64,000 nucleotides of DNA from JABACD01 sp047639675 (GTDB lineage Bacteria; Planctomycetota; UBA1135; GCA-002686595): the NCBI GenBank assembly GCA_047639675.1, contig JBLIOI010000005.1:20313-84312 (forward strand). The letters run 5' to 3'. Below the pieces are notes generated by a model that did not search any database, was not told the origin of the DNA, and worked only from the letters and a program-made list of their open reading frames with translations. The position numbers and the translations under genes are program-made. Position 1 is the stretch's first letter. Each line of letters begins with the position of its first letter. This document shows, in pieces, positions 25,708 to 34,508 of the stretch.

Positions 25708-27060
25708 CTAGGCGGGTGGCAGGCAGCGCTCTTTTAGGGCAGCAAAGGTCCGCTGGGTGGCCCCGGTCTCGCGCTTGACGACCCCCAGGCCCGCCGCCGC
25801 CATTAGTTTACGCAGGTCCGGATCCCCCACCAAATTTCTCACACACGGGCCGATTTGCTCCGCGCCCGTTAGGCGCCGAGCTGCTCCCACCTCTTCCAAA
25901 AGCCCCGCTTCCACAGAGAAATTCTCGATATGGGGCCCATAGATCACGGGAATTCCCTGGGAGGCGGGCTCGAGCATGTTCTGGCCACCATGTGGAATCA
26001 GGGTACCGCCAATGAAAACTAGGTCGGAGAGTCCATAGACCCGTTCTAACTCACCGATCGTGTCGACGATGACCGGACGCTTTGGATCCGGCGTCTCGCC
26101 TGCGCGTAGATCTCTGAGGCGTTGCCCACGAATACCCACTGATGCAAGATCGGAAAGGACTTCTGCGGCGCGCGGCGGATGGCGCGGCACGAGTATCAGG
26201 CGCGTCTCAGAGAAGGAATCTCGCCAAGCCTTGACGAATTGTAATTCTTCGTCGGCGTGTGTGCTGCCGGCGGTCACTACGATTTGATCCGGCGCGCCAC
26301 CCAGCAATTCGCGCAGTTCGTCACCGGGATCTACGCGACCTGCCCCGAGGCTGTCCCACTTCACGTTGCCCGTGACGAGGATGCGCTCTTCGCCTCCGCT
26401 GAGCAGGGCAAAGCGCTTGCCGTATTCTGCCATCTGCACGCAGTACAGGCTGATGCGGTTGAATTGCGGCAGGAGGTTCCTGAAGTGGCGATAGCTATCG
26501 TAGCTGGACTGCGTGATGCGTCCATTGACCACGGCCACTGGAATCCCGAGTTCATTCGCTGCACGCAGGAAGTTTGGCCAGATCTCTAATTCAATCAAGA
26601 TTACGGCAACGGGCCGAACCTGGCGCAGGAAGCGCTTCACGATCAATGCTGGCTCCACGGGCAAACGGACGATTTTGCGTCCGGGATAAATCTCCGAGCC
26701 GATCTTGAAGCCCGTGTTGGTCACGGTGCTGATCACAACTTCCAAATCGGGCCGCTCTTTCTCAAAGACCTGGACCAGGAACTGAGCCGCCTTGACCTCC
26801 CCTACAGAAACGCCATGGATCAGGACCCGTTGTCGTTCCCCAGGCAGAGGAGGCTTGGGAAGACCGAAGCCCAAGCGACCGAGAACCATCTCGCGGAAAC
26901 CCGCATCGTAGAATGAGCGGCTCACCCACCAGACACTGCTGAGGAGCAGCCCAATTGTCCATGCCGCGCCATAAAAAGCATGCAGGCAGAAGCGCAGGAT
27001 CCCGGGATTGGGGTCCTCGAAAATTGGCGGCGGGAGAGGGGCGCTTAAACTTGAGTTCAT
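25708..27060 (-). CDS. waaA: 3-deoxy-D-manno-octulosonic acid (Kdo) transferase
   Basis: 450 residues, close to the usual 420-430. An N-terminal membrane helix (FYGAAWTIGLLLSSVWWV, about 29-46) is followed by the GT30 signature VLIHGVSVGEVKAAQFLVQV (catalytic Glu in VGE) and IELEIWPNFLRAANELGIP. The C-terminal GT-B half has LVFIGGTLIPHGGQNMLEPA with the CMP-Kdo contacts. It transfers Kdo to lipid A precursor at the inner face of the cytoplasmic membrane, so the organism makes LPS. It follows secA by about 220 bases on the same strand and is probably transcribed independently. Confidence 0.95.
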   Translation of the reverse strand: MNSSLSAPLPPPIFEDPNPGILRFCLHAFYGAAWTIGLLLSSVWWVSRSFYDAGFREMVLGRLGFGLPKPPLPGERQRVLIHGVSVGEVKAAQFLVQVFEKERPDLEVVISTVTNTGFKIGSEIYPGRKIVRLPVEPALIVKRFLRQVRPVAVILIELEIWPNFLRAANELGIPVAVVNGRITQSSYDSYRHFRNLLPQFNRISLYCVQMAEYGKRFALLSGGEERILVTGNVKWDSLGAGRVDPGDELRELLGGAPDQIVVTAGSTHADEELQFVKAWRDSFSETRLILVPRHPPRAAEVLSDLASVGIRGQRLRDLRAGETPDPKRPVIVDTIGELERVYGLSDLVFIGGTLIPHGGQNMLEPASQGIPVIYGPHIENFSVEAGLLEEVGAARRLTGAEQIGPCVRNLVGDPDLRKLMAAAGLGVVKRETGATQRTFAALKERCLPPA

Positions 27061-27277
27061 GATCGAGTCCAGACTGCGGTTTAGATCGCGCTAGCAGCGC
27101 GCGCTAAGAACTATCTGCTTCCAAAGTGGCAGCCCCTACACAGGCTCAAGACCTGGATCGCTCGTTGAATCCAGCGACTCAACCCTGGCTCAAGGCCTAG
27201 ACCAGAAGTGGGGATTTCCAGCCCGAAGCGAAGGCAGTTTCAGCGCGGAATGTCTGCCCTACCCCGGACTCTGGAAG

Positions 27278-30226
27278 TCAGGACTCCTTTCCGTGGCACT
27301 TCTTGAACTTCTTACCGCTTCCGCAAGGGCAGACGTCGTTGCGACCTACGCCTGCGAAGCTCTTGGCCGTGGCTTCATCCTTTGCAACCTGGGATGCTGA
27401 GGCCTGAGCCTGTCGCTGCTGGTTAGCTCGTTGCGCAGCCTGCTGCTGGGATTGAAGCTGTCGCAGTGCCTGCTGGCGCTTCTTGGTTTCCTCGGCCGAG
27501 GGCGGTTCGGCGATACCGAGCTCACCCGTTTCTTCGAACTTGGCTTGAAAACGGGCGGCCATGCGCTTGGAAATCGGGGTCACGCGGGCGGGCGGAGGCC
27601 CATCTGCGGCGCCCTGCTTTTGCTGCTGCGCTTGGCCAGCGCCTTGCGCGGCAGCAGCCGCACCGGCTGTCACACGTGCTTGCGGAGCTTCGGCGTCGCC
27701 GTCCTCTTCACCTTTGGCGCGGATGCGCAGGATCAAGCTAGAGACCTCGTCCTCGATTGCCTCGAAGAGCTTCCCGAAGAGCTCGAAGCCCTCCTTCTTG
27801 TATTCCATCTTCGGGTCGACCTGACCGTAACCACGCAGGCCGATACCAGCTTTCAGCGCATCGATGGCTTTCAGATGATCCTTCCAACGGGTATCGATCG
27901 CATTGAGCAGGACATATTGCTCGATACGCCGCATCAACTCCTCACCGAGGGTCGTCTCGCGTTGGGTGTACAGTTCTCCAATCGCATCCAAGGCCGCCGA
28001 GACCGTTCCCTTCTTGTCGACAATCTTATCCGCGTCCCCGTGAGACAACTGGAATCCGAAGCTGCGCTCCAGCCAATTGTTGAAGCCTTCGGGATCGTCG
28101 ACGAACATCGTCCTGGCGCGCTGGGCTGCCCCTTCGATCATCATCAAGATCTTGTCTTTTAGGCCGGTGCCTTCAAGTACTTCTTGACGAGTGCCGTAGA
28201 TCTCCTTGCGCTGCTGGTCCATCACTTCGTCGTACTCGAGCAAGCTCTTACGAATCTCGAAGTTGCGGTCCTCAACTTTCTTCTGCGCCTTAGCAATCGC
28301 GCGGGTGACCATGCCCGACTCGATCTCTTGGCCCTCGGTCATGCCTAGTTTTTCCATCGCGCGGGTGACCCAGTCGCGATAGAAAATGCGCATCAAGTCG
28401 TCTTCCAACGAGAGGAAGAACCGTGAGACTCCCGAGTTGCCCTGACGACCGGAGCGTCCGCGCAATTGGTTGTCGATGCGCCGCGCTTCGTGGCGTTCTG
28501 TTCCGAGGACGTACAGTCCCCCGAGACCGATGACGACTTGTTCGTCCGCAGCGCAACGCGTGCGCACGTCTTCACGGATCACGTTGATTTCCTCGAACTT
28601 CTCCTCGTCGCCTTCAGTCAACTCCTTCTCAGTCAGAGCCAACCCTAAGCGGTGTTCGAAGTTTCCGCCCAACTTGATGTCCGTACCACGGCCAGCCATG
28701 TTGGTCGCCACCGTCACTGAACCGCGCTCGCCAGCTTCCGCAACAATATTGGCCTCTCGTTCCCAGTGTCCAACCTTGGCGTTGAGCACGGAATGCTTGA
28801 TTTTGCGTTCGAGGAGGATCCCAGACAGATGCTCGGACTTCTCGACCGAAGTCGTACCGACCAAGACCGGCTGGCCCTTTTCGTGCACGTTAGAGATCTC
28901 ATCGGCGATAGCGTTCCACTTCTCACGTACCGTGCGGTAAACAAGATCGTTGGCGTCGTCGCGGGCGATGGGCAGATTGGTGGGGATCGAAACCACGTCC
29001 AGATCGTAGATCTTGTGGAACTCCCCGGCTTCCGTCAGAGCCGTACCCGTCATGCCCGAGAGCTTCCCGAACATGCGGAAGTAGTTCTGATAGGTGATCG
29101 TCGCCAGGGTCTGGTTTTCACGACGCGGCGTCAAACCTGACTTGACCTCGACGGCTTGGTGCAACCCGTCCGACCAACGGCGGCCCGCCATCTTACGGCC
29201 GGTGAACTCATCGATGATCAGGACTTCCATGCCGTCCTCGCCCTCTTCCACCACGTACTCTTTATCGAGGGTGTAGAGATAGTGAGCGCGCAACGAGTTC
29301 TCGATGAAGTGCGGCCACTCTTCATTACCAGGTGTGTAGAAGGATTCTACGCCAACCATTTCTTGAGCGGCAACGATGCCCGCCTCCAAGAGGTGGGCGC
29401 CACGTTCCTTCTCCTTGACTTCGTAGTGCTCGTCTGCGATCAGGTCACGCGCGATCTTGTCGGCGACCATGTACTTATCGCTGCCCTCTTCCGCCGGCCC
29501 AGAAATAATCAGCGGCGTACGCGCCTCATCGATAAGAATCGAATCGACTTCGTCAACGATGGCGAAGTAGAGCTGTTTCTGAACCTGCTCTTCAACGCGC
29601 GTTTTCATGTTGTCGCGCAAGTAGTCGAAGCCGAACTCATTGTTCGTGCCGTAGACAATGTCGCAACCGTAGACAGGTTGGCGATCCCAAGGACTCATCT
29701 CGGACTGAATCGCGCCGATGGTCATCCCCAGATACTCGAAGATCGGCGCCATCCAAGCCGCATCGCGACGGGCGAGGTAGTCGTTGACCGTCACGAGGAA
29801 ACAGGTCTTGCCGGTCAAGGCGTTGAGATAAAGGGCGAGGGTCGCGACCAAAGTCTTGCCCTCACCGGTCATCATCTCAGCGATCGTGCCACTGTGAAGG
29901 ACAATGCCACCCACCAGTTGCACGTCGTAGTGACGCATGCCGAGGCAACGCTTGGAAGCCTCGCGCACCAGGGCGAAGGCTTCGGGCAATACATCGTCCA
30001 GGCTCTTCTCCTCGGACTGCACCGCCTTGCGCAACTCGTCGGTCTTGGCGAGGCACTCCTCGTGGCTGAGCCCTTCGGCCCAGGGTTCCAGCTTGTTGAT
30101 CGCATCAACTTGCGGGCTGAGCAGCTTGACCACACGCTCGTTGCGTGAGCCAAAAACTCCCTTGAGGAAACGTCCGGTCTTGTCACCGATCGTGCCAAAC
30201 TTGTCTGATACTGAATCCCAGTCCAT
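27278..30226 (-). CDS. secA: Preprotein translocase ATPase SecA
   Basis: 982 residues, about 80 longer than E. coli SecA, mostly from a Gln/Ala-rich C-terminal linker at about 880-960. Walker A is AEMMTGEGKTLVATL (about 117-130), the DEAD-like motif is VDEVDSILIDEARTPLI, and motif VI sits in RGRSGRQGNSGVSRFFLSL. The final 20 residues are the SEC-C zinc motif NDVCPCGSGKKFKKCHG, the SecB/ribosome-binding tail. The peripheral membrane motor drives preproteins through SecYEG. A 6-bp hairpin lies about 15 bases upstream of its ATG, where no strong Shine-Dalgarno is seen. Confidence 0.98.
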   Translation of the reverse strand: MDWDSVSDKFGTIGDKTGRFLKGVFGSRNERVVKLLSPQVDAINKLEPWAEGLSHEECLAKTDELRKAVQSEEKSLDDVLPEAFALVREASKRCLGMRHYDVQLVGGIVLHSGTIAEMMTGEGKTLVATLALYLNALTGKTCFLVTVNDYLARRDAAWMAPIFEYLGMTIGAIQSEMSPWDRQPVYGCDIVYGTNNEFGFDYLRDNMKTRVEEQVQKQLYFAIVDEVDSILIDEARTPLIISGPAEEGSDKYMVADKIARDLIADEHYEVKEKERGAHLLEAGIVAAQEMVGVESFYTPGNEEWPHFIENSLRAHYLYTLDKEYVVEEGEDGMEVLIIDEFTGRKMAGRRWSDGLHQAVEVKSGLTPRRENQTLATITYQNYFRMFGKLSGMTGTALTEAGEFHKIYDLDVVSIPTNLPIARDDANDLVYRTVREKWNAIADEISNVHEKGQPVLVGTTSVEKSEHLSGILLERKIKHSVLNAKVGHWEREANIVAEAGERGSVTVATNMAGRGTDIKLGGNFEHRLGLALTEKELTEGDEEKFEEINVIREDVRTRCAADEQVVIGLGGLYVLGTERHEARRIDNQLRGRSGRQGNSGVSRFFLSLEDDLMRIFYRDWVTRAMEKLGMTEGQEIESGMVTRAIAKAQKKVEDRNFEIRKSLLEYDEVMDQQRKEIYGTRQEVLEGTGLKDKILMMIEGAAQRARTMFVDDPEGFNNWLERSFGFQLSHGDADKIVDKKGTVSAALDAIGELYTQRETTLGEELMRRIEQYVLLNAIDTRWKDHLKAIDALKAGIGLRGYGQVDPKMEYKKEGFELFGKLFEAIEDEVSSLILRIRAKGEEDGDAEAPQARVTAGAAAAAQGAGQAQQQKQGAADGPPPARVTPISKRMAARFQAKFEETGELGIAEPPSAEETKKRQQALRQLQSQQQAAQRANQQRQAQASASQVAKDEATAKSFAGVGRNDVCPCGSGKKFKKCHGKES

Positions 30227-30241
30227 CGTTGCGTCTTACTA

Positions 30242-30256
30242 GAGGGCCCTGCCCTC
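30242..30256 (-). promoter_or_regulatory. Hairpin just upstream of the secA start codon
   Basis: gagggc-cct-gccctc is a perfect 6-bp GC-rich stem with triloop ending 15 bases before the secA ATG on the minus strand. It overlaps the place where ribosome loading would occur, so it could modulate translation. No such leader is known to me in this lineage; the role is speculative. Confidence 0.35.
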
Positions 30257-30341
30257 GGGTCGCGAGTGCTTAGCTTTCAATTCGAAGCGCAGCATTCTCG
30301 TCCGAGAGTGGCCGCGCGGAAAGCCATAGGCCGGGTTTCTT

Positions 30342-31205
30342 CTACTTTCCCTCGTCAGACGCCAAATCCGTTGGCGTCTCCCGGAGCAATTGTTCGAGCA
30401 TCGTGAAGAGCAATTGACGTGGATAGGGCTTGCGCAATAGCCCGCTAACCCGCTGCATGCGGCTCATATCGATGGATGAGGCGGTCACCAAGAGCACCGG
30501 AACTGCCGCCAATCGGTCGCAAGAGCGCATGCACTGCAAAACTTCCTCTCCATCGAGCTCCGGCATGGAATAATCGAGCAATACCAGGTCCGGCAAGGGG
30601 TCTTGGCTCAGGCGGTCCAGAACTTCTTGCCCGTCATAGGCGCATTCGACGTTGTATCCACGAGCGCTCAGCAAGGCCTCCAGCCCCTGCGCCACTCCCC
30701 GCTCGTCATCGACTACCAGCAAGCGCCCGCGCTGAGTTCCGCAGGCCTCGACCCGTGCAATGCCCTGGGCGAGCTCGCACAGCTCCTCATTTGTTGGCAG
30801 GCCGGCCGCCGACCACTCCGCCTCAATTTTCTTCTTAAGAGCCAGATTTCGCTCCCGCAAAACGATCCAAGCGGCGTAGTCGGCGCTCCCGGGATGAATG
30901 TCCAACTCGTCATGGGTGTCTACCGAGAAAAAATACTCCTGATCGACCAAGTACTCCTGGAGGACAAATTTCATGAACGGGTAGGACTCGTTCCCTAAGC
31001 GCAGAGAGTACGACTGGCACTTGGGGCCGTCCCGTTCTTCGCTCTTGCAGTTGAACTCCTCGAACACACCTTCGATGCGACTGATGCCTTCAAGTCGCGC
31101 CGGATCAAACCAGGGATTCGCCCGTTCGGGGTGCGGCCAAGCGTGACGCATGTAAACCGAAACGGCTCGTCGAACGTGAGCAGGTGTGAGTTGATCGAGG
31201 CGCAC
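30342..31205 (-). CDS. Response regulator with an uncharacterised N-terminal domain
   Basis: 287 residues. The start is placed at a GTG preceded by GAAGGAG nine bases upstream, 14 bases after the pyrD stop; the frame stays open into pyrD but that part is not protein-like. Residues about 165-280 are a CheY-like receiver: LLVVDDERGVAQGLEALL (acidic pair), LVLLDYSMPELDGEE (phospho-acceptor Asp), VTASS and LLRKPYPRQ (conserved Lys). The first 160 residues (LTPAHVRRAVSVYMRHAWP, WFDPARLEGISRIEGVFEEF) form a helical domain I do not recognise. There is no DNA-binding domain and no adjacent histidine kinase. Confidence 0.75.
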   Translation of the reverse strand: MRLDQLTPAHVRRAVSVYMRHAWPHPERANPWFDPARLEGISRIEGVFEEFNCKSEERDGPKCQSYSLRLGNESYPFMKFVLQEYLVDQEYFFSVDTHDELDIHPGSADYAAWIVLRERNLALKKKIEAEWSAAGLPTNEELCELAQGIARVEACGTQRGRLLVVDDERGVAQGLEALLSARGYNVECAYDGQEVLDRLSQDPLPDLVLLDYSMPELDGEEVLQCMRSCDRLAAVPVLLVTASSIDMSRMQRVSGLLRKPYPRQLLFTMLEQLLRETPTDLASDEGK

Positions 31206-31219
31206 GCTATAGTTCTCCT

Positions 31220-32143
31220 TCAGACCTGAACAGGTTGGCGATCGATGCACCCGATCACATCTTCGACGGAATCGAGCCCCTGGCTGTCCAAGAGCGTGAT
31301 GAGCTCCTGCGCCATATCCTTCATGAGACCTGGGTCCGAGAAGGAGGCAGTCCCGACTTGAACAGCACGACAACCAACGGCAAGGAACTCCAGCACGTCG
31401 TCTGCACTTGAAATTCCGCCGCAGCCGATGACTGGAATGCTCACAGCTTGCACGCATTCATAAGCGCAGCGTAAAGCAACTGGCTTGACACCAATTCCGG
31501 AATAGCCCCCCATAAGGGTTGCTAATCCGGGTTTTCCCGTCCGCCAATCGACCTGCATTCCGAGCATCGTGTTGACAGCAGTGATGCCATCAGCGCCGCC
31601 CGCTTCCACGGCCACCGCCATCTCGCCGATACGCGAAACATTAGGAGATAACTTGGCGAAGATTGGCTTGTTCGTCACCTTGCGAACACGACTGATGATT
31701 CCTTCAGCAACCTTTGGATCTGTTGCAAAGGGCAATCGTCCGCGGTCAACATTAGGACAGGACAAGTTGACTTCGAAAGCATCAATAATTTCAAAGTCCG
31801 TCAAGCGTTCAACAATGGCCACAAAGGCCTCAGGCGATTCACCGCCAACGTTGGTCACGACCCGGCTATCGATGCCCTCTAGACTCGGCAAGGTTTCCTC
31901 GATGTAGGCTTCCACCCCACGATTCTCCAAACCGATTGAATTCAAGAAGCCGGCTTCCGTCTCGCGAATCCGAGGTGCCGGATTCCCGTGGCGCGGCAAG
32001 AGGGTAACCGTCTTGCTCACCCAGGCCCCCAGGCTCGCTGGCGGAACAAAGTGCTGCATCTCCAGCCCATGGCCGAATGTCCCCGAAGCCGACATAATCG
32101 GATTCTTGAGCTGCAAATTTCCTAGGGATGTGTAGAGCTTCAC
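31220..32143 (-). CDS. pyrD: Dihydroorotate dehydrogenase, class 1B type
   Basis: 307 residues from a GTG start. The FMN-binding TIM barrel shows NPIMSASGTFGHGLEMQ, GFLNSIGLENRGVEAY, the active-site loop EVNLSCPNVDRG with the catalytic Cys of class 1 enzymes, FAKLSPNVSRIGEMAVAVE, NTMLGMQVDW, GGYSGIGVKPVALRC and PVIGCGGISSADDVLEFL. It oxidises dihydroorotate to orotate in pyrimidine synthesis. Class 1B enzymes pair with the iron-sulfur subunit PyrK, which is not visible here, so the electron acceptor partner must be encoded elsewhere. The response regulator gene follows 14 bases downstream. Confidence 0.95.
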   Translation of the reverse strand: MKLYTSLGNLQLKNPIMSASGTFGHGLEMQHFVPPASLGAWVSKTVTLLPRHGNPAPRIRETEAGFLNSIGLENRGVEAYIEETLPSLEGIDSRVVTNVGGESPEAFVAIVERLTDFEIIDAFEVNLSCPNVDRGRLPFATDPKVAEGIISRVRKVTNKPIFAKLSPNVSRIGEMAVAVEAGGADGITAVNTMLGMQVDWRTGKPGLATLMGGYSGIGVKPVALRCAYECVQAVSIPVIGCGGISSADDVLEFLAVGCRAVQVGTASFSDPGLMKDMAQELITLLDSQGLDSVEDVIGCIDRQPVQV

Positions 32144-32204
32144 TAGAGGCCCAAACTAAATCGGAATCCGAGCCTGAGCAATGCGCTGCCCATGGGAAAT
32201 CCGC

Positions 32205-32813
32205 TCAATCTTCTTCAGCCTCGATAGGAACTTGCGGTTCCTTCTCCTTAGCAAAGGACCCGATAAGGAGCAGGACGGCCCCCACGGTGATGCACGAATC
32301 GGCAAAATTGAAGGTCGGAAAGTGCCAGTTCCAACGATCGAAGTAAACGTCGATGAAGTCACGAACCTTGCCGTAGGGGTGACCGCCCGTCGCTGGCCGG
32401 AAAATATTGTCGTACAGGTTGCCGAGCGCTCCGGCGAGGACCAAAAGCAGAGCAGCGGTAAACCAGGGGCTGCCTTTCTTGGACCGTGCGATCATCACCG
32501 TCAGGCCCAGCACGGCTACGACCCGCAAACCAATCAGGATGTGTGGGGAGTTTGCAAACTTGCCAAAGGCCGCCCCGGGATTCTCGATGCGCATGAACGT
32601 AAACCAGCCCACGCTCTCGCCGAAGACGTGGTAGCGCGGATGCCCACAGATGTCGCGAACCAGGTCCGGCTTGATTTCTCCCAGAAAGGCAAAGACGCCC
32701 GCCTTACTCCACAGGTCAATAGCGATCAGGAACGCCACGAAGCTGAACCGCCGGATCAGAATGGCCGCTTTTGGCCGATCATCCAGCGTTTTCGTCCCTA
32801 GTTCCGTACTCAT
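32205..32813 (-). CDS. lspA: Lipoprotein signal peptidase II
   Basis: 202 residues from ATG preceded by a GTGAG; a TTG five codons upstream is less favourable. Membrane spans lie near residues 25-45, 95-112, 120-140 and 170-190. The catalytic aspartates are in GALGNLYDNIF and FNFADSCITVGA, the standard GNxxD and FNxAD pair. It is longer than the usual 160-170 residues owing to an N-terminal cytoplasmic extension and a larger periplasmic loop (GHPRYHVFGES). It removes the signal peptide from prolipoproteins, several of which are encoded in this window. It follows the DksA-type gene closely. Confidence 0.96.
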   Translation of the reverse strand: MSTELGTKTLDDRPKAAILIRRFSFVAFLIAIDLWSKAGVFAFLGEIKPDLVRDICGHPRYHVFGESVGWFTFMRIENPGAAFGKFANSPHILIGLRVVAVLGLTVMIARSKKGSPWFTAALLLVLAGALGNLYDNIFRPATGGHPYGKVRDFIDVYFDRWNWHFPTFNFADSCITVGAVLLLIGSFAKEKEPQVPIEAEED

Positions 32814-32831
32814 AGCAATCTCACTCAATGC

Positions 32832-33194
32832 TCAGGCCCCGGCAGCTTCAGCTTCGCGCTGACATCCAATGCAACGTACGGCGTGCGGCATGGCCCGCAA
32901 ACGATCCTTGAGCAGCCAATTCTCGCAGACATCGCAGCGCCCATAGGTGCCTGTTTTTATGCGATCGATCGCATCCAGTAGTTCCTGGGCTGTCTTCTCA
33001 TCCCGCTGCAAGAGCTCCAGACTGAACTCGACAGAGTAGCCCTCGCCCTCATCGCCCTGAAGTTCCACATGCCGGGCATCCCCCAAGGTTTCCGCCTTGA
33101 GATGGTCCATGTCCCCGTTCAGGACGCCGAGCAGGAGGCGTAACTGGGCATCGAATAGCTCTAGATCCTTAGGAGATAGTTTCTTTCCAGGCAT
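32832..33194 (-). CDS. DksA/TraR-family zinc-finger protein
   Basis: 120 residues. A coiled-coil first half (LELFDAQLRLLLGVLNG, ELLQRDEKTAQELLDAIDRI) is followed by GTYGRCDVCENWLLKDRL and AVRCIGCQREAEA, giving the four-Cys finger C-x2-C-x17-C-x2-C. In DksA the coiled-coil tip inserts into the RNA polymerase secondary channel and works with ppGpp. The family also contains short TraR-like and general zinc-finger members, so regulation of transcription is likely but unproven. It is upstream of lspA on one transcript and divergent from a tyrosine recombinase gene. Confidence 0.88.
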   Translation of the reverse strand: MPGKKLSPKDLELFDAQLRLLLGVLNGDMDHLKAETLGDARHVELQGDEGEGYSVEFSLELLQRDEKTAQELLDAIDRIKTGTYGRCDVCENWLLKDRLRAMPHAVRCIGCQREAEAAGA

Positions 33195-33276
33195 AGCTGA
33201 TTGGGAACGGGTCTGCGGGCAGCGGCGGGAGTATAGGCCCCACCAGGTCCGCCCACAAGATCGGGCCAGAGGCTTG

Positions 33277-34236
33277 ATGCGGGCGTCCCAGAGTCATGCA
33301 ATTGCCCATGTGAGAGTTCCCCAGCCAGCCCCCGCGATTCATCCGGCCTTTGAAGACGGGCTAGAAGACTTCTTGCAAGCCCTGCGCGTCGAGGCCGGAT
33401 TGGCCCGCAACACGCTGAAGGCTTATGGGTCGGCTCTGAACCGCTTCTTGATTTGGGCCACATTGCGCGGTCTAGACAGCTGGCCAAGTATCGACGCTGA
33501 ATCGGTGGTCGATTACTTGGCCATCCGGCGCGCCGAAGGCCTGCTAGAAGCAACCTTGGCCCAGGACTTGACGAGTATTCGGCTCCTGATGGCTCATCTA
33601 GTCCTGGAGCGCTTCGCTCAGCGGGATCCGACCCAACTCCTGCCTGCACCGGTCTTGGCCAAATCGCTCCCCCATGCGCTGACGATTGAAGAGGTTGAAA
33701 AACTACTGGCGGCACCGGATGGAACGCATTGGCGCGATCAGCGAGATCGCGCACTGCTTGAAGTTATGTACGCCTGCGGTGCTCGCGTTGCCGAGGCAAT
33801 TGGATTACGGACGGATGGGCTCGAGCCCTCCTTGCGTGTGATTCGATTGTTGGGAAAAGGATCCAAGACGCGTGTGGTACCTATAGGTGAGCGGGCGAAA
33901 GAGGCGCTGTTTCATTGGATAGAGAATGGCAGGCTCGAACTTCCCAAGGCGCGCACTCGGCCCGAAGTGTTCTTGACCTGCAATGGCAATCCGCTCGATC
34001 GAACCAATGCTTGGCGTCGAGTGAAAGCCGCGGCGCTACGCGCCGGGCTCAAGCAATCCATTTCACCGCACACTCTGCGCCACTCCTTCGCGACCCACAT
34101 GCTTGCCGGGGGCGCTGATCTAAGAGCGGTCCAAGAGATGCTCGGGCATGCATCGATCAAGACAACCGAGGTCTACACGCACTTGGATACGGATGAGCTG
34201 CGCAGCTTGCACCGTATGTATCACCCGCGGGGCTAA
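33277..34236 (+). CDS. Tyrosine recombinase, XerC/XerD type
   Basis: 319 residues from the ATG at MRASQSHA; the frame is open further upstream but that part overlaps the divergent dksA-type gene. Residues about 28-120 form the SAM-like core-binding domain (DFLQALRVEAGLARNTLKAY). The catalytic domain has all six residues: Arg in CGARVAEAIGL, Lys in LGKGSKTRVVP, His/Arg in SPHTLRHSFATHMLAGG, His in MLGHASIKTTEVYTH, and the nucleophilic Tyr in the same segment. Length and lack of neighbouring phage genes favour the chromosome-dimer-resolving XerC/D pair over an integrase. XerC versus XerD cannot be decided. Confidence 0.92.
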   Translation: MRASQSHAIAHVRVPQPAPAIHPAFEDGLEDFLQALRVEAGLARNTLKAYGSALNRFLIWATLRGLDSWPSIDAESVVDYLAIRRAEGLLEATLAQDLTSIRLLMAHLVLERFAQRDPTQLLPAPVLAKSLPHALTIEEVEKLLAAPDGTHWRDQRDRALLEVMYACGARVAEAIGLRTDGLEPSLRVIRLLGKGSKTRVVPIGERAKEALFHWIENGRLELPKARTRPEVFLTCNGNPLDRTNAWRRVKAAALRAGLKQSISPHTLRHSFATHMLAGGADLRAVQEMLGHASIKTTEVYTHLDTDELRSLHRMYHPRG

Positions 34237-34508
34237 TGCTCCCCGTGTGCCAGGCTTGTGTCCATGCACTGCGCATTGCGAAGATGCAGGAAGCCGTAAG
34301 CTGCGCTGGGTGAAGACGCTCGGCGAAGACTTCGTCGGTTCGAGCGCAGGCCCTATTCGATGCCTCCGCGATTCCCCCGCCGCTCAGTTCTTGAGCATGT
34401 CAACAAAGCATTGCTGCCCACCCCTAATTTGCCGACCTACCCGTCAGCCCTGCCGCGTAGAATATCGCCCTCGCCTACCTCGCCATCCATCCCCGTATAT
34501 GCACGGCC

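Noticed and set aside
27061..27277. secA terminator (stem cgcgct-agc-agcgcg at 27087-27101)
   Set aside because: The stem lies about 180 bases after the secA stop with no T-tract in the secA direction, so I do not call it a terminator.
29156..30148. Long open frame antisense to secA
   Set aside because: It is the mirror of a strongly conserved coding region and has no recognisable domain; long antisense frames are expected in GC-rich genes.
33277..34236. Integrase of a mobile element
   Set aside because: No att-like repeats, tRNA gene or phage genes nearby; sequence and size fit housekeeping XerC/D.
34237..34508. Possible small gene or RNA in the gap after the recombinase
   Set aside because: Short frames lack protein features and no stable hairpin or paired promoter boxes were seen.
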